The position numbers were made by a program, and so were the translations under genes. Under the pieces are notes generated by a model. That model was not told the origin of the DNA. It worked only from the letters and a program-made list of their open reading frames with translations, and made no database searches. From Flectonema sp. DT1601 (taxonomy: Eukaryota > Euglenozoa > Diplonemea > Diplonemida > Diplonemidae): a stretch of 64,000 nt of DNA. The stretch is from positions 617,001 to 681,000 of the forward strand of contig OZ025824.1 of the NCBI GenBank assembly GCA_964019425.1, read 5' to 3'. Shown here piece after piece: positions 21,401-33,000 of this stretch. How positions within the stretch are numbered: the first letter of the stretch is position 1; each line of letters starts with the position of its first letter.

Positions 21401-23637
21401 CGATTTCTTGATTTCTGGGACGGCGCCATTTTTGTCTGAATCTTGGCGGTCCCGGTCCCGGTCGCCGACCATAGTTCCGTGAAGTTGCCCTTTGACCATG
21501 CTGTCAGGTCATCTATCGCCCCGTTCAAGGCTGATTCAGTCATCCGGCCCCCCTTTCTACGGACTCTTCGCAGGGTACAGACCGGGAGCATTAGTAACAG
21601 CCGCCAGGCTTGGTCGCTATTTAAGTCTGCTACCAGATCTGACGTCAGTTTCAGCGCCTTCGCGAAGTGGTGCAGGAGGGGGACTGGAATCACTTTCAGT
21701 AGGGGCCTCCTCCGTGTGGCGATGGTTTCGAGGTCCGGCAGGCCTTGTGTCGTTAGTGCCTTCTCCTTGAATCCCTTATAGGCGTCGCAAAGTTCCTTGG
21801 ATTCCAGCTTCTCTCTACAAGAGAGGTGCATGGGTTGTGTCATCCCAATTACTAATCGGCAAACTGGGCACTCCCGTAGGTTGAGTCCGGAGAGGTGGCT
21901 GTGTGTCAGGGGGTTCCCACTGAACGCATGTTCTTGCGCGTGCTGGAGCAACTCCGTCCATGACGGGAACGCCGCCTTATGTCTGTCGCATTCTGGTTGT
22001 GGACACGTAAGAGAGACATCCTTTGGGCTGGGCGGATGTGGCAGCAAGGGGCCTGCTGTTTCCGCGGTGTTCATTCTGCCTGTCTGTAGGATCAAGAGAG
22101 GCCTTGCTTCATCGAGGAGGGCAGTCAACTTTTCTGGTGCCACTACGACGGGGTCGTAATGGCTCCCCCGCAGGGTGAGTGTGATCACATGGCCTGGGGT
22201 TGTCCCGTTCCTTCCTGATACCACCAGTACTTCTTTTCCAACCAACAACAAGAAGCTGCATTTCAGGTCATCTGCCATGGCTTGTACGGCAAGCGCGTCT
22301 CCCCATGCCCTGTCTGTCCTGAGGGCGTTGAGGTATGCTTCCATCTCTGTTTCTGAGGAAAAGCATTGGCTGAACACCTCCCGGTTCTTCTCGACAAAAT
22401 CGGCGGTTCTTCGACGTAGTTCTTTGTGCTTGTTCTTCCAGTTCGATCTATGACAAACGCTTCTGAACAGGCAATTCCCATCTCCTTCTACCCTTTCCAC
22501 GCGTATGCCTTCTCTGCCCAACTCGGTGGCTTGTGGGTTCGAGAGTGGGACTAGGAGTGACTGCTGAAACGGGAGGAGGTCTTTGCACTTGGTGTGTACC
22601 CCCTTGCTAATACTACAGAGTGTCCAACAAACGTTACAGATTGTTTTGTTGAACTTTCCTGCGATTTCCTCCGTCACCGTTCCCTTGTGCACCCCTCTCA
22701 GGTGTTGGTTCAGGTGGTAGACGATGGTCTTGGCCCGCGTCTTGCAGCCATCCACGGGGCATTCCGGAGTGTCTGCACCTCCTGCGAAGTCTCGAGGGCC
22801 CGCATACCGTGGTTTCTTCGGCTCGGGTCTAGTCTGACGTTCCCTCGAGAGCTTCCGCAGCCATCGTTCCCATCTCTTGACACGTTTCCGGTCCACGCGG
22901 TGACTCGGTCTGGTCGTCAAGGCCCTCATCTCGTGATGAAGGGGTGGCTCCGACGGGTGTGTCATTCCTTCCGGTGTCGTTCTCCAGTTCGTTTGCCACT
23001 GTGGGCCCGGCGTCCAATCATGTGGCGTGTCCGCGGCAGGTGGTATCGGATGCCCTGTCGGCGGTTCTGAGCCATGTGTGTACGGGGGCAGCGTTCTGTA
23101 ATGGTGTACGAGTGTCTCCGGTCCCAGGTGAGTGCTGTTATTCGAGAATTGTAGTGGTGCAGAGCTTCCGCCACAGTTGAGAAGAGGGGCCAACAGCCAC
23201 AAGACTACCTGCAGAAAACCCGGAACATCTATCCATCCGCGTGCCGAGCGCAATTGAACCGAAGTCCACGGTCCATTGACCGCTGGGTATGGCGCGAGCA
23301 TCCCATGGCACCGGGAACTACTTATCCTTCGGGTTTCTGTGGTCGAGTCTGTGCGGTCAGTTGGGACGCCGCTCTTTGTTTCCATGAACGTACCAGGACT
23401 GCCCGGTACCCCTTCCGCCAAGAGAATCCACGGTTGCGGTATAATATTTAACCCGTGGCCTTGTTTGTTGATGCAGCATGTAGATGGCTGATTAGAAGAG
23501 TTGTGGTGCGGTGGATCTGTGGGTGTATAATGAGAGGAAAGCAGGGAGAGGAGTATTGACAGGGAGAGTAAACTGATTGGTGGTAACATTCTACAGGGGT
23601 TGATTAACATACGGGGAGAGATAATGAAACTATACAA
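18412..23637 (-). CDS. OTU protease - reverse transcriptase - restriction-like endonuclease LINE polyprotein (3' truncated)
   Basis: Residue numbers count from base 23637; the first in-frame ATG is at 23610, and the first ~230 residues are low-complexity and may be leader. Residues ~293-314 are a C2H2 finger (CPVDGC...HLNQHLRGVH). Residues ~376-497 are an OTU cysteine protease, DGNCLFRS with Cys387 and a distal GSHYDP with His493. Two more zinc-binding stretches follow (~545 and ~585). Reverse transcriptase covers ~850-1110: GEYRPIAVGETWRRL, FVKIDFSNAFN, AQQGDPLGP, FYLDDG at ~1033-1038. Residues ~1330-1347 are a CCHC knuckle (CRACKK...HASVC), then the RLE with RPADW (~1390), FDVTIVNP (~1411) and an ALEVYGG strand. 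The frame then enters the same 57-residue repeats as the USP pieces and is cut at 18419, where module B joins. RT with a C-terminal RLE places it among early-branching LINEs (R2/NeSL/CRE-type, or Dualen/RandI, which is known to carry an OTU domain). No apurinic endonuclease is visible. Exact clade uncertain. Confidence 0.9.
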   Translation of the reverse strand: MYSFIISPRMLINPCRMLPPISLLSLSILLSLLSSHYTPTDPPHHNSSNQPSTCCINKQGHGLNIIPQPWILLAEGVPGSPGTFMETKSGVPTDRTDSTTETRRISSSRCHGMLAPYPAVNGPWTSVQLRSARGWIDVPGFLQVVLWLLAPLLNCGGSSAPLQFSNNSTHLGPETLVHHYRTLPPYTHGSEPPTGHPIPPAADTPHDWTPGPQWQTNWRTTPEGMTHPSEPPLHHEMRALTTRPSHRVDRKRVKRWERWLRKLSRERQTRPEPKKPRYAGPRDFAGGADTPECPVDGCKTRAKTIVYHLNQHLRGVHKGTVTEEIAGKFNKTICNVCWTLCSISKGVHTKCKDLLPFQQSLLVPLSNPQATELGREGIRVERVEGDGNCLFRSVCHRSNWKNKHKELRRRTADFVEKNREVFSQCFSSETEMEAYLNALRTDRAWGDALAVQAMADDLKCSFLLLVGKEVLVVSGRNGTTPGHVITLTLRGSHYDPVVVAPEKLTALLDEARPLLILQTGRMNTAETAGPLLPHPPSPKDVSLTCPQPECDRHKAAFPSWTELLQHAQEHAFSGNPLTHSHLSGLNLRECPVCRLVIGMTQPMHLSCREKLESKELCDAYKGFKEKALTTQGLPDLETIATRRRPLLKVIPVPLLHHFAKALKLTSDLVADLNSDQAWRLLLMLPVCTLRRVRRKGGRMTESALNGAIDDLTAWSKGNFTELWSATGTGTAKIQTKMAPSQKSRNRRATELVREGRISQAISALSAPPPAEHSDEVLEKLRTLHPPKSGEYQEGSGPESTIDEETVLSCLRSFHRGSSGGPSGLTPQQLKDAVDRGEVPGLLASLTKVVKLLANGRAPSTIAPLMAGANLTAIEKEGRPGEYRPIAVGETWRRLTAKHLCRQFAREAKVHLMQVCQLGVAVPGGTEAAIHALHEFRFKNLGAEKVFVKIDFSNAFNCVHRGAFIEATTGSQLENWVRWCYGRQSWLLFGKHALSSAEGAQQGDPLGPMLFSLALKPVLLEVLKTSPEFACFYLDDGLIAGSLEQVDQALRTLDRESAKIGLCLRPAKCQTYVLQENPVELPSGWGLEGMGSPLFNGDFLGSPFGSIAHVRNFVTQKVSKLQDKARLIAGMEDRQAALVLLRQCSGFCEVTHLMRSCSFDITEQLQMVDEVVRGTASAVLGQGLEGSRWIQAQLPTRMGGLGLRSCTKHRNAALLGSLGLVKDTCVSLWRDYKCDLSSQIQETLNKELPDSLKLEGTYNPQRFTSARLDQVTRDKLLEEATPTDKKRLLSLTMPKASAWLQCPDEECYIGSDIFRIACGLRLGAALFSEDEACRACKKTQDAYGYHASVCIDGGDIHRRHDKVREEFIGICRSAGLATMREPKYLVGYNKQRPADWYCPQGLSEGVGRAFDVTIVNPGASRNYNKPGQAASDAEAAKSGKYSTLCAKYGINFSPIALEVYGGLGPQAVRTLSRLSQLRALVTTLPLREVAGLYARRVSTQVVVCTAEALRARGASLTHQATSSASKLHTPHTPSAPNTSDDVSMSALSPQPMDPTPDPTTPLAGGNDLPAEPERDSATRPTTKPEEHSTNLATPLHKAEPTPAAGYSSSPAGTQKNTSTDSATAAPTPPGPTISTEVPESGSRLSSSPQGVSTDRTLAVDNASVPAGDRSEATLATAAPAPPGPTIYFAGGLEVPESGSHLPSSPQGVSTDRTLAVDNASVPAGDRSEATLATAAPAPPEFR
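18419..18778 (-). repeat. 57-residue repeat units next to the RT/RLE region, duplicated from 15568-15922
   Basis: About 2.1 units. The sequence matches 15568-15922 base for base in the stretches compared, including the private variants, except for a ~12-bp deletion near 18736. This near-duplicate on both sides of the S+B block is either a long duplication made when the block arrived or two separate LINE copies joined by recombination. Confidence 0.85.
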
Positions 23638-23868
23638 GTGGTTTATGGCGCCGGAGTCTATAGTGCCCCTTGCGCAACAGGTACCCTTTTTTTTTTTTTT
23701 TTTTTTTTTCCTTTACACAAAGCCAAAGGCAGAGGGGTAACAAAGTTTTCTAAGTGGGGCTGGGGAGGGAATAAATAGTAAATGGAACTAATAAACAGTA
23801 GGAGATATGGGGTTTCTAAAAGATGAAACGTATTCTAAGAGAACTCGTGGTTATTTGTTTAATTAATC

Positions 23869-23899
<31 letters not shown>

Positions 23900-24424
23900 G
23901 ATTTACAGGCACCAGTTCGATCCCCGGTGTGGCTGATTTTTCCGGCGATGGAATGGAGCCGAGCTACAAAATAAAGTGGAAAAAAGTAAATGTAAGGGGG
24001 TTTGGGGGCGACTTCTGCGACTTCGAAGACTTCGAAGACTTAGAAGACGCAAGAAGCGCAAGTCACGCACTGACGCGTACACTTGCGGCCGCCGATTTTT
24101 TTTTGTAAAAGGAGTGAAAATCCGCTTGGTTTCTTGACGAAGCCGCGCAATTTACACCACTGAATGGGATGGGAAAAAACTGGGGGAGGGGAAAGGAGAA
24201 AGTAAACAGGGCCTAAACTGCAATTCAACTTCAACCTCGACCTACACTCCTACTCTTAATCTCTCTTTTTCCTTGCGAAGACGCAAGAAGCGCAAGTCAC
24301 GCACTGACGCGTACACTTGCGGCCGCCGATTTTTTTTTGTAAAAGGAGTGAAAATCCGCTTGGTTTCTTGACGAAGCCGCGCAATTTACACCACAATAAA
24401 GTACAGAAACTGTAGCTTTAGAAT
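23638..24424. repeat. Non-coding: T-tracts, SINE-like B box, 118-bp direct repeats
   Basis: A T-tract lies at ~23684-23710 and another at ~23871-23893. Bases 23914-23924 (AGTTCGATCCC) match a tRNA B box, suggesting a decayed tRNA-derived SINE. A GC-rich 118-bp segment (starting GAAGACGCAAGAAGCGCAAG) occurs at 24043-24160 and again at 24277-24394. I see no convincing gene. Confidence 0.6.
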
Positions 24425-27400
24425 CGTTGGTTTTTTTTAAATCCTTTTAATTATTTTAAAGAAAAAACAATCAGTTTAGCGTCTTGACCAGGACGGAAAA
24501 TAGAAAGTGATCGACATAGTCGATCGATAAAAAAACAATGATAACATTGTTTATTCATTTTTTTTATTTTTTTTAAATTCTTATTATTTATTTTTTAAAG
24601 AAAAAAAAACGGAAAATAAAAATTAGTCGACAAAGTCGAACGATAAAAAAAAAACAATGATAACATTGTTTATTCTTTTTTTTTTTGTTTTTTTTTTTTT
24701 ATATTCTTTTTTATTAATTTTGAAAAAAAAAACAATCAGTTTAGCGTCTTGACCAGGACGGAAAATAGAAAGTAATCGACATAGTCGATCGATAAAAAAA
24801 CAATGATAACATTGTTTAATCTTTTTTTTTAAATTCTTTTTATTTATTTTTTAAAGAAAAAAAACGGAAAATAGAAATTAGTCGACAAAGTCGAACGATA
24901 AAAAAACAATGATAACATTGTTTATTCTTTTTTTTTATTTTTTTTATATTTTTTTTTTTAATTAATTTTGAAAAAAAAACAATCAGTTTAGCGTCTTGAC
25001 CAGGACGGAAAATAGAAAGCGATCGACATAGTCGATTGATAAGAAAACAATGATAACATTGTTTATTCTTTTTTTTTATTTTAAATTCTTTTTATTTATT
25101 TTTTAAAGAAAAAAAACGGAAAATAGAAATTAGTCGACAAAGTCGAACGATAAAAAAAAACAATGATAGCATTGTTTATTCTTTTTTTTGTATTTTTTTT
25201 ATATTCTTTTTTATTAATTTTGAAAAAAAAAAAAAAAAAAACAATCAGTTTAGCGTCTTGACCAGGACGGAAAATAGAAAGTGATCGACATAGTCGATCG
25301 ATAAAAAAACAATGATAACATTGTTTATTCTTTTTTTTTATTTTAAATTCTTTTTATTTATTTTTTAAAGAAAAAAAAACGGAAAATAGAAATTAGTCGA
25401 CAAAGTCGAACGATAAAAAAAACAATGATAACATTGTTTATTCTTTTTTTTATTTTTTTTTTTTATATTCTTTTTTATTAATTTTGAAAAAAAAAAAAAA
25501 AAAAAAACAATCAGTTTAGCGTCTTGACCAGGACGGAAAATAGAAAGTAATCGACATAGTCGATCGATAAAAAAACAATGATAACATTGTTTATTCTTTT
25601 TTTTTTTTAAATTCTTTTTATTTATTTTTTAAAGGAAAAAAAAAACGGAAAATAGAAATTAGTCGACAAAGTCGAACGATAAAAAAACAATGATAACATT
25701 GTTTATTCTTTTTTTTTTTTTTTTTTATTTCTTTTTATTTATTAAAAAAAAAAAACAATCAGTTTAGCGTCTTGACCAGGACGGAAAATAGAAAGTGATC
25801 GACATAGTCGATCGATAAAAAAACAATGATAACATTGTTTATTCTTTTTTTTTATTTTAAATTCTTTTTATTTATTTTTTAAAGAAAAAAAAAAACGGAA
25901 AATAGAAATTAGTCGACAAAGTCGAACGATAAAAAAAAAAACAATGATAACATTGTTTATTCTTTTTTTTTTTATTTTTTTATATTCTTTTTTATTAATT
26001 TTGAAAAAAAAACAATCAGTTTAGCGTCTTGACCAGGACGGAAAATAGAAAGTGATCGACATAGTCGATCGATAAAAAAACAATGATAACATTGTTTATT
26101 CTTTTTTTTTTTAAATTCTTTTTATTTATTTTTTAAAGGAAAAAAAAAAACGGAAAATAGAAATTAGTCGACAAAGTCGAACGATAAAAAAACAATGATA
26201 ACATTGTTTATTTTTTTTTTTTTTTTTTATTTCTTTTTATTTATTAAAAAAAAAAAACAATCAGTTTAGCGTCTTGACCAGGACGGAAAATAGAAAGTGA
26301 TCGACATAGTCGATCGATAAAAAACAATGATAACATTGTTTATTCTTTTTTTTTATTTTAAATTCTTTTTATTTATTTTTTAAAGAAAAAAAAAACGGAA
26401 AATAGAAATTAGTCGACAAAGTCGAACGATAAAAAAAACAATGATAACATTGTTTATTCTTTTTTTTATTTTTTTTTTTTATATTCTTTTTTATTAATTT
26501 TGAAAAAAAAAAAAAAAAAAAACAATCAGTTTAGTGTCTTGACCAGGACGGAAAATAGAAAGTAATCGACATAGTCGATCGATAAAAAAACAATGATAAC
26601 ATTGTTTATTCTTTTTTTTTTTTTTAAATTCTTTTTATTTATTTTTTAAAGGAAAAAAAAAACGGAAAATAGAAATTAGTCGACAAAGTCGAACGATAAA
26701 AAAACAATGATAACATTGTTTATTCTTTTTTTTTTTTTTTTATTTCTTTTTATTTATTAAAAAAAAAAAAAACAATCAGTTTAGCGTCTTGACCAGGACG
26801 GAAAATAGAAAGTGATCGACATAGTCGATCGATAAAAAAACAATGATAACATTGTTTATTCTTTTTTTTTATTTTAAATTCTTTTTATTTATTTTTTAAA
26901 GAAAAAAAAACGGAAAATAGAAATTAGTCGACAAAGTCGAACGATAAAAAAAAAACAATGGTAACATTGTTTATTCTTTTTTTTATTTTTTTTTTTTATT
27001 CTTTTTTATTAACTTTGAAAAAAAAAAACAATCAGTTTAGCGTCTTGACCAGGACGGAAAATAGAAAGTAATCGACATAGTCGATCGATAAAAAAAAAAC
27101 AATGATAACATTGTTTATTCTTTTTTTTTATTTTAAATTCTTTTTATTTATTTTTTAAAGAAAAAAAAACGGAAAATAGAAATTAGTCGACAAAGTCGAA
27201 CGATAAAAAAAAAACAATGATAACATTGTTTATTCTTTTTTTTTTTTTTAATTTCTTTTTATTTATTAAAAAAAAAAAACAATCAGTTTAGCGTCTTGAC
27301 CAGGACGGAAAATAGAAAGTGATCGACATAGTCGATCGATAAAAAAAAAACAATGATAACATTGTTTATTCTTTTTTTTTATTTTAAATTCTTTTTATTT

Positions 27401-28915
27401 ATTTTTTTTAAAGAAAAAAAAAAAAACGGAAAATAGAAATTAGTCGACAAAGTCGAACGATAAAAAAAAACAATGATAACATTGTTTATTCTTTTTTTTA
27501 TTTTTTTTTTTATTCTTTTCTATTAATTTTGAAAAAAAAAAAAAACAATCAGTTTAGCGTCTTGACCAGGACGGAAAATAGAAAGTACTGCAACTGGAAA
27601 TATTACTGCGCGGAAAAAACCGCACTAATTTCCAAATCTGCAAAAAACCGCACTAATTTTTCCACGCAGTAATATTTCCACCGCACTAATATTTCAGCTC
27701 AGAAGTGATTTTTTCTCCAGATGCATTTTTCTGCTGGTGCCTTACGCAACAAAAAAGCAACCAAATTTTTTTCTACCACCAAGTGGAAAAAACCGCACTA
27801 ATCTTTTCTCAAAAAAACCGCACTAATTTTTCCGCGCAGTAATATTTCCCCGCAGTAATTATTCAGCGCAGTAATATTTCCAGTTGCAGTAATCGACATA
27901 GTCGATCGATAAAAAAAAAACAATGATAACATTGTTTATTCTTTTTTTTTATTTTAAATTCTTTTTATTTATTTTTTAAAGAAAAAAAACGGAAAATAGA
28001 AATTAGTCGACAAAGTCGAACGATAAAAAAAAACAATGATAACATTGTTTATTCTTTTTTTTATTTTTTTTTTTTTATTCTTTTTTATTAACTTTGAAAA
28101 AAAAAAAACAATCAGTTTAGCGTCTTGACCAGGACGGAAAATAGAAAGTAATCGACATAGTCGATCGATAAAAAAAACAATGATAACATTGTTTATTCTT
28201 TTTTTTATTTTTTTTTTTTATATTCTTTTTTATTAATTTTGAAAAAAAAAAAAAAAAAAAACAATCAGTTTAGTGTCTTGACCAGGACGGAAAATAGAAA
28301 GTAATCGACATAGTCGATCGATAAAAAAACAATGATAACATTGTTTATTCTTTTTTTTTTTTTTAAATTCTTTTTATTTATTTTTTAAAGGAAAAAAAAA
28401 ACGGAAAATAGAAATTAGTCGACAAAGTCGAACGATAAAAAAACAATGATAACATTGTTTATTCTTTTTTTTTTTTTTTATTTCTTTTTATTTATTAAAA
28501 AAAAAAAAAACAATCAGTTTAGCGTCTTGACCAGGACGGAAAATAGAAAGTGATCGACATAGTCGATCGATAAAAAAACAATGATAACATTGTTTATTCT
28601 TTTTTTTTATTTTAAATTCTTTTTATTTATTTTTTAAGGAAAAAAAAACGGAAAATAGAAATTAGTCGACAAAGTCGAACGATAAAAAAAAAACAATGGT
28701 AACATTGTTTATTCTTTTTTTTATTTTTTTTTTTTATTCTTTTTTATTAACTTTGAAAAAAAAAAACAATCAGTTTAGCGTCTTGACCAGGACGGAAAAT
28801 AGAAAGTAATCGACATAGTCGATCGATAAAAAAAAAACAATGATAACATTGTTTATTCTTTTTTTTTATTTTAAATTCTTTTTATTTATTTTTTAAAGAA
28901 AAAAAAACGGAAAGT
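24425..28915 (-). repeat. Module S satellite array 2 (~4.5 kb, minus orientation)
   Basis: Two monomer types alternate, giving a ~250-bp higher-order unit. Type alpha contains CAATCAGTTTAGCGTCTTG, then GATCGAC-ATA-GTCGATC, then AACAATG-ATAA-CATTGTT. Type beta contains TTAGTCGAC-AAA-GTCGAACG, then the same AACAATG hairpin. Tracts of A and T separate them. A MITE of family 2 interrupts one monomer at 27588-27889. Confidence 0.92.
27588..27889. mobile_element. MITE family 2 (302 bp, TA target duplication)
   Basis: The ends are CTGCAACTGGAAATATTACTG and its inverse, flanked by TA at 27586-27587 and 27890-27891. Neighbouring S monomers show the empty site GAAAG-TA-ATCGACATAG. Inside are repeated motifs GGAAAAAACCGCACTAAT and GCAGTAATATTTCC. 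The plan (TA target, CTG ends, GGAAATATT subterminal repeats, foldback core) is the same as MITE family 1, but the sequence is different. Confidence 0.92.
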
Positions 28916-29483
28916 TGAATTTCCAGGTGAGATTTGGACTGTTAGCTTTTGGCTAAGGCCCTCCCTGAAGAGCAAGAACAAAAAAACTACTCACACCTGA
29001 AGAAAACATACACAAAGAACACACTGTAAGCTGTGCGTGTATTTTGTGTTTGTCACAACAGGAGAGAAAAGAAAGAATGTCAAGGTTGATCACCTTGCCT
29101 ATCAACGCACAACATTGGTGGTCTCTACTAGACCCTGAGTGATCCCACTGGATCTCTCATCGTTCATAGTACCCTGTGTGAAGTTATAAAATCAAAGGTA
29201 AACTATGAACTACAAATGACTTAGCCTGTTATTATAATGCCACAGGCAGGCCCTGCATTCAGCAACTATCCAGCAGTGCTTGGATGTCCTGATCTTCTTC
29301 TAAAAAAAAAGAAAGAAAAACAAAACTGTAGCTGGGATCACTCAGGATCAACAGACTACCAATGCTACCTGTTGTACTTGCTCACTATGGGGGGTGATGC
29401 CAAACACCCAGAAGTACTAAACTGCTTTCCTTCTTGCTGCCCAGGAGTTTCTGACCAGAACTAATAGAAAATAAAAAGTAGAT
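28916..29483 (+). repeat. Module K fragment (3' part)
   Basis: Matches 39446-40013 almost base for base, starting at GTTGAATTTCCAGGTGAG. It includes the 26-nt TTAGC/GCTAA hairpin at 28936-28961 and the intact empty site of MITE family 1 at ~29229. Confidence 0.85.
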
Positions 29484-29671
29484 TCGATAGAGTGGGAAGT
29501 AACGGACTGGGAGCTTTTGGCTCCTGCCCTATTCCCGATGTAAACTTTCTTTTTATTTTTTTTTTTTTTTTAACAGGCCCAGAGGGCGACAATGACTGTT
29601 GCTGACCAAGGAATAATATTCAAATGAATTTTCGTTTCAAAGAAACGAACAGAATTAAGAGAGAGGCAGAG

Positions 29672-29703
<32 letters not shown>

Positions 29704-29790
29704 AAAAAATATGAAGAGGAAATAATCAAACATGAAAAAAATAAAAAAAAAAAAAATAAAATATAAATAAAAAACGTTGTATGAAAAAGG

Positions 29791-29824
<34 letters not shown>

Positions 29825-29891
29825 CCAGAAAAGGAAAGAGAAAATGAAAAGGTATAATATTATTGTGGGGATATGAGGATAGCAGGGAGAT

Positions 29892-29922
<31 letters not shown>

Positions 29923-30060
29923 ATTTATTATTTAAAAAAAGGAAACAATCAGTTTAGCGTCTCGATCGGGACGGAAAATAGAAATTAATCGACATAGTCG
30001 ATCGATAGAAAAAAAAAAACAATGATAACATTGTTTATTCATTTTTTTTTTTTTTTTTTT
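29484..30060 (-). repeat. Module B (minus orientation) following S array 3
   Basis: The block order, read on the minus strand, is the same as at 18005-18418; the hairpin is at 29504-29529. It borders module K on one side and S array 3 on the other. Confidence 0.85.
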
Positions 30061-33000
30061 TTTTTAAATCCTTTTAATTATTTTAAAGAAAAAACAATCA
30101 GTTTAGCGTCTTGACCAGGACGGAAAATAGAAAGTGATCGACATAGTCGATCGATAAAAAAACAATGATAACATTGTTTAATCTTTTTTTTTTTAATTTT
30201 TTTTTTATTTATTTTTTAAAGAAAAAAAAAACGGAAAATAGAAATTAGTCGACAAAGTCGAACGATAAAAAAACAATGATAACATTGTTTATTCTTTTTT
30301 TTTTATTTTTTTTATATTTTTTTTTTTTAATAAATTTTGAAAAAAAAAAACAATCAGTTTAGCGTCTTGACCAGGACGGAAAATAGAAAGCGATCGACAT
30401 AGTCGATCGATAAGAAAACAATGATAACATTGTTTATTCTTTTTATTATTTTAAATTCTTTTTATTTATTTTTTTAAAGAAAAAAAACGGAAAATAGAAA
30501 TTAGTCGACAAAGTCGAACGATAAAAAAAAACAATGATAACATTGTTTATTCTTTTTTTTGTATTTTTTTTATATTCTTTTTTATTAATTTTGAAAAAAA
30601 AAAAAAAACAATCAGTTTAGCGTCTTGACCAGGACGGAAAATAGAAAGTGATCGACATAGTCGATCGATAAAAAAAAAAAAACAATGATAATATTGTTTA
30701 TTCTTTTTTTTTTTTTTTTTTTTAAATTCTTTTTATTTATTTTTTAAAAAAAAAAAATGGAAAATAGAAAATAGTCAACAAAGTCGAACGATAAAAAAAA
30801 ACAATGATAACATTGTTTATTCTATTTTTTTATTTTTTTTTTTTTTTTCTATTCTTTTTTATTAATTTTGAAAAAAAAAAAACAATCAGTTTAGCGTCTT
30901 GACCAGGACGGAAAATAGAAAGTAATCGACATAGTCGATCGATAAAAAAAACAATGATAACATTGTTTATTCTTATTTTTTTTTTTTTAAATTCTTTTTA
31001 TTTATTTTTTAAAAAGAAAAAAAACGGAAAATAGAAATTAGTCAACAAAGTCGAACGATAAAAAAAAAAAAAACAATGATAACATTGTTTATTCTTTTTT
31101 TTTTTATTTTTTTTATATTCTTTTTTATTAATTTTGAAAAAAAAAACAATCAGTTTAGCGTCTTGACCAGGACGGAAAATAGAAAGTGGTCGACATAGTC
31201 GATCGATAAAAAAACAATGATAACATTGTTTATTCTTTTTTTTTTATTTTTAAAGAAAAAAAAACGGAAAATAGAAATTAGTCGACAAAGTCGAACGATA
31301 AAAAAAACAATGATAACATTGTTTATTCTTTTTTTTATTTTTTTTTTATATTCTTTTTTATTAATTTTGAAAAAAAAAAAAAACAATCAGTTTAGCGTCT
31401 TGACCAGGACGGAAAATAGAAAGTAATCGACATAGTCGATCGATAAAAAAAACAATGATAACATTGTTTATTCTTTTTTTTTTATTTTAAATTCTTTTTA
31501 TTTATTTTTTAAAGAAAAAAACGGAAAATAGAAATTAGTCGACAAAGTCGAACGATAAAAAAACAATGATAACATTGTTTATTCTTTTTTTTTAATTTTT
31601 TTATATTCTTTTTTATTAATTTCGAAAAAAAAACAATCAGTTTAGCGTCTTGACCAGGACGGAAAATAGAAAGTGATCGACATAGTCGATCGATAAAAAA
31701 ACAATGATAACATTGTTTATTCTTTTTTTTTATTTTAAATTCTTTTTATTTATTTTTTAAAGAAAAGAAACGGAAAATAGAAATTAGTCGACAAAGTCGA
31801 ACGATAAAAAAACAATGATAACATTGTTTATTCTTTTTTTTTTTTTTTTTTATTTCTTTTTATTTATTAAAAAAAAAAACAATCAGTTTAGCGTCTTGAC
31901 CAGGACGGAAAATAGAAAGTGATCGACATAGTCGATCGATAAAAAAAACAATGATAACATTGTTTATTCTTTTTTTTTATTTTAAATTCTTTTTATTTAT
32001 TTTTTAAAGAAAAGAAACGGAAAATAGAAATTAGTCGACAAAGTCGAACGATAAAAAAACAATGATAACATTGTTTATTCTTTTTTTTTAATTTTTTTAT
32101 ATTCTTTTTTATTAGTTTCGAAAAAAAAAAACAATCAGTTTAGCGTCTTGACCAGGACGGAAAATAGAAAGTGATCGACATAGTCGATCGATAAAAAAAC
32201 AATGATAACATTGTTTATTCTTTTTTTTTATTTTAAATTCTTTTTATTTATTTTTTAAAGAAAAGAAACGGAAAATAGAAATTAGTCGACAAAGTCGAAC
32301 GATAAAAAAAACAATGATAACATTGTTTATTCTTTTTTTTTATTTTAAATTCTTTTTATTTATTTTTTAAAGAAAAGAAACGGAAAATAGAAATTAGTCG
32401 ACAAAGTCGAACGATAAAAAAACAATGATAACATTGTTTATTCTTTTTTTTTAATTTTTTTATATTCTTTTTTATTAGTTTCGAAAAAAAAAAACAATCA
32501 GTTTAGCGTCTTGACCAGGACGGAAAATAGAAAGTGATCGACATAGTCGATCGATAAAAAAACAATGATAACATTGTTTATTCTTTTTTTTTATTTTAAA
32601 TTCTTTTTATTTATTTTTTAAAGAAAAGAAACGGAAAATAGAAATTAGTCGACAAAGTCGAACGATAAAAAAAACAATGATAACATTGTTTATTCTTTTT
32701 TTTTATTTTAAATTCTTTTTATTTATTTTTTAAAGAAAAGAAACGGAAAATAGAAATTAGTCGACAAAGTCGAACGATAAAAAAACAATGATAACATTGT
32801 TTATTCTTTTTTTTTTATTTTATTTTTATATTCTTTTTTATTAATTTTGAAAAAAAAAAACAATCAGTTTAGCGTCTTGACCAGGACGGTAAATAGAAAG
32901 TAATCGACATAGTCGATCGATAAAAAAAACAATGATAACATTGTTTATTCTTTTTTTTTATTTTAAATTCTTTTTATTTATTTTTTAAAGAAAAGAAACG

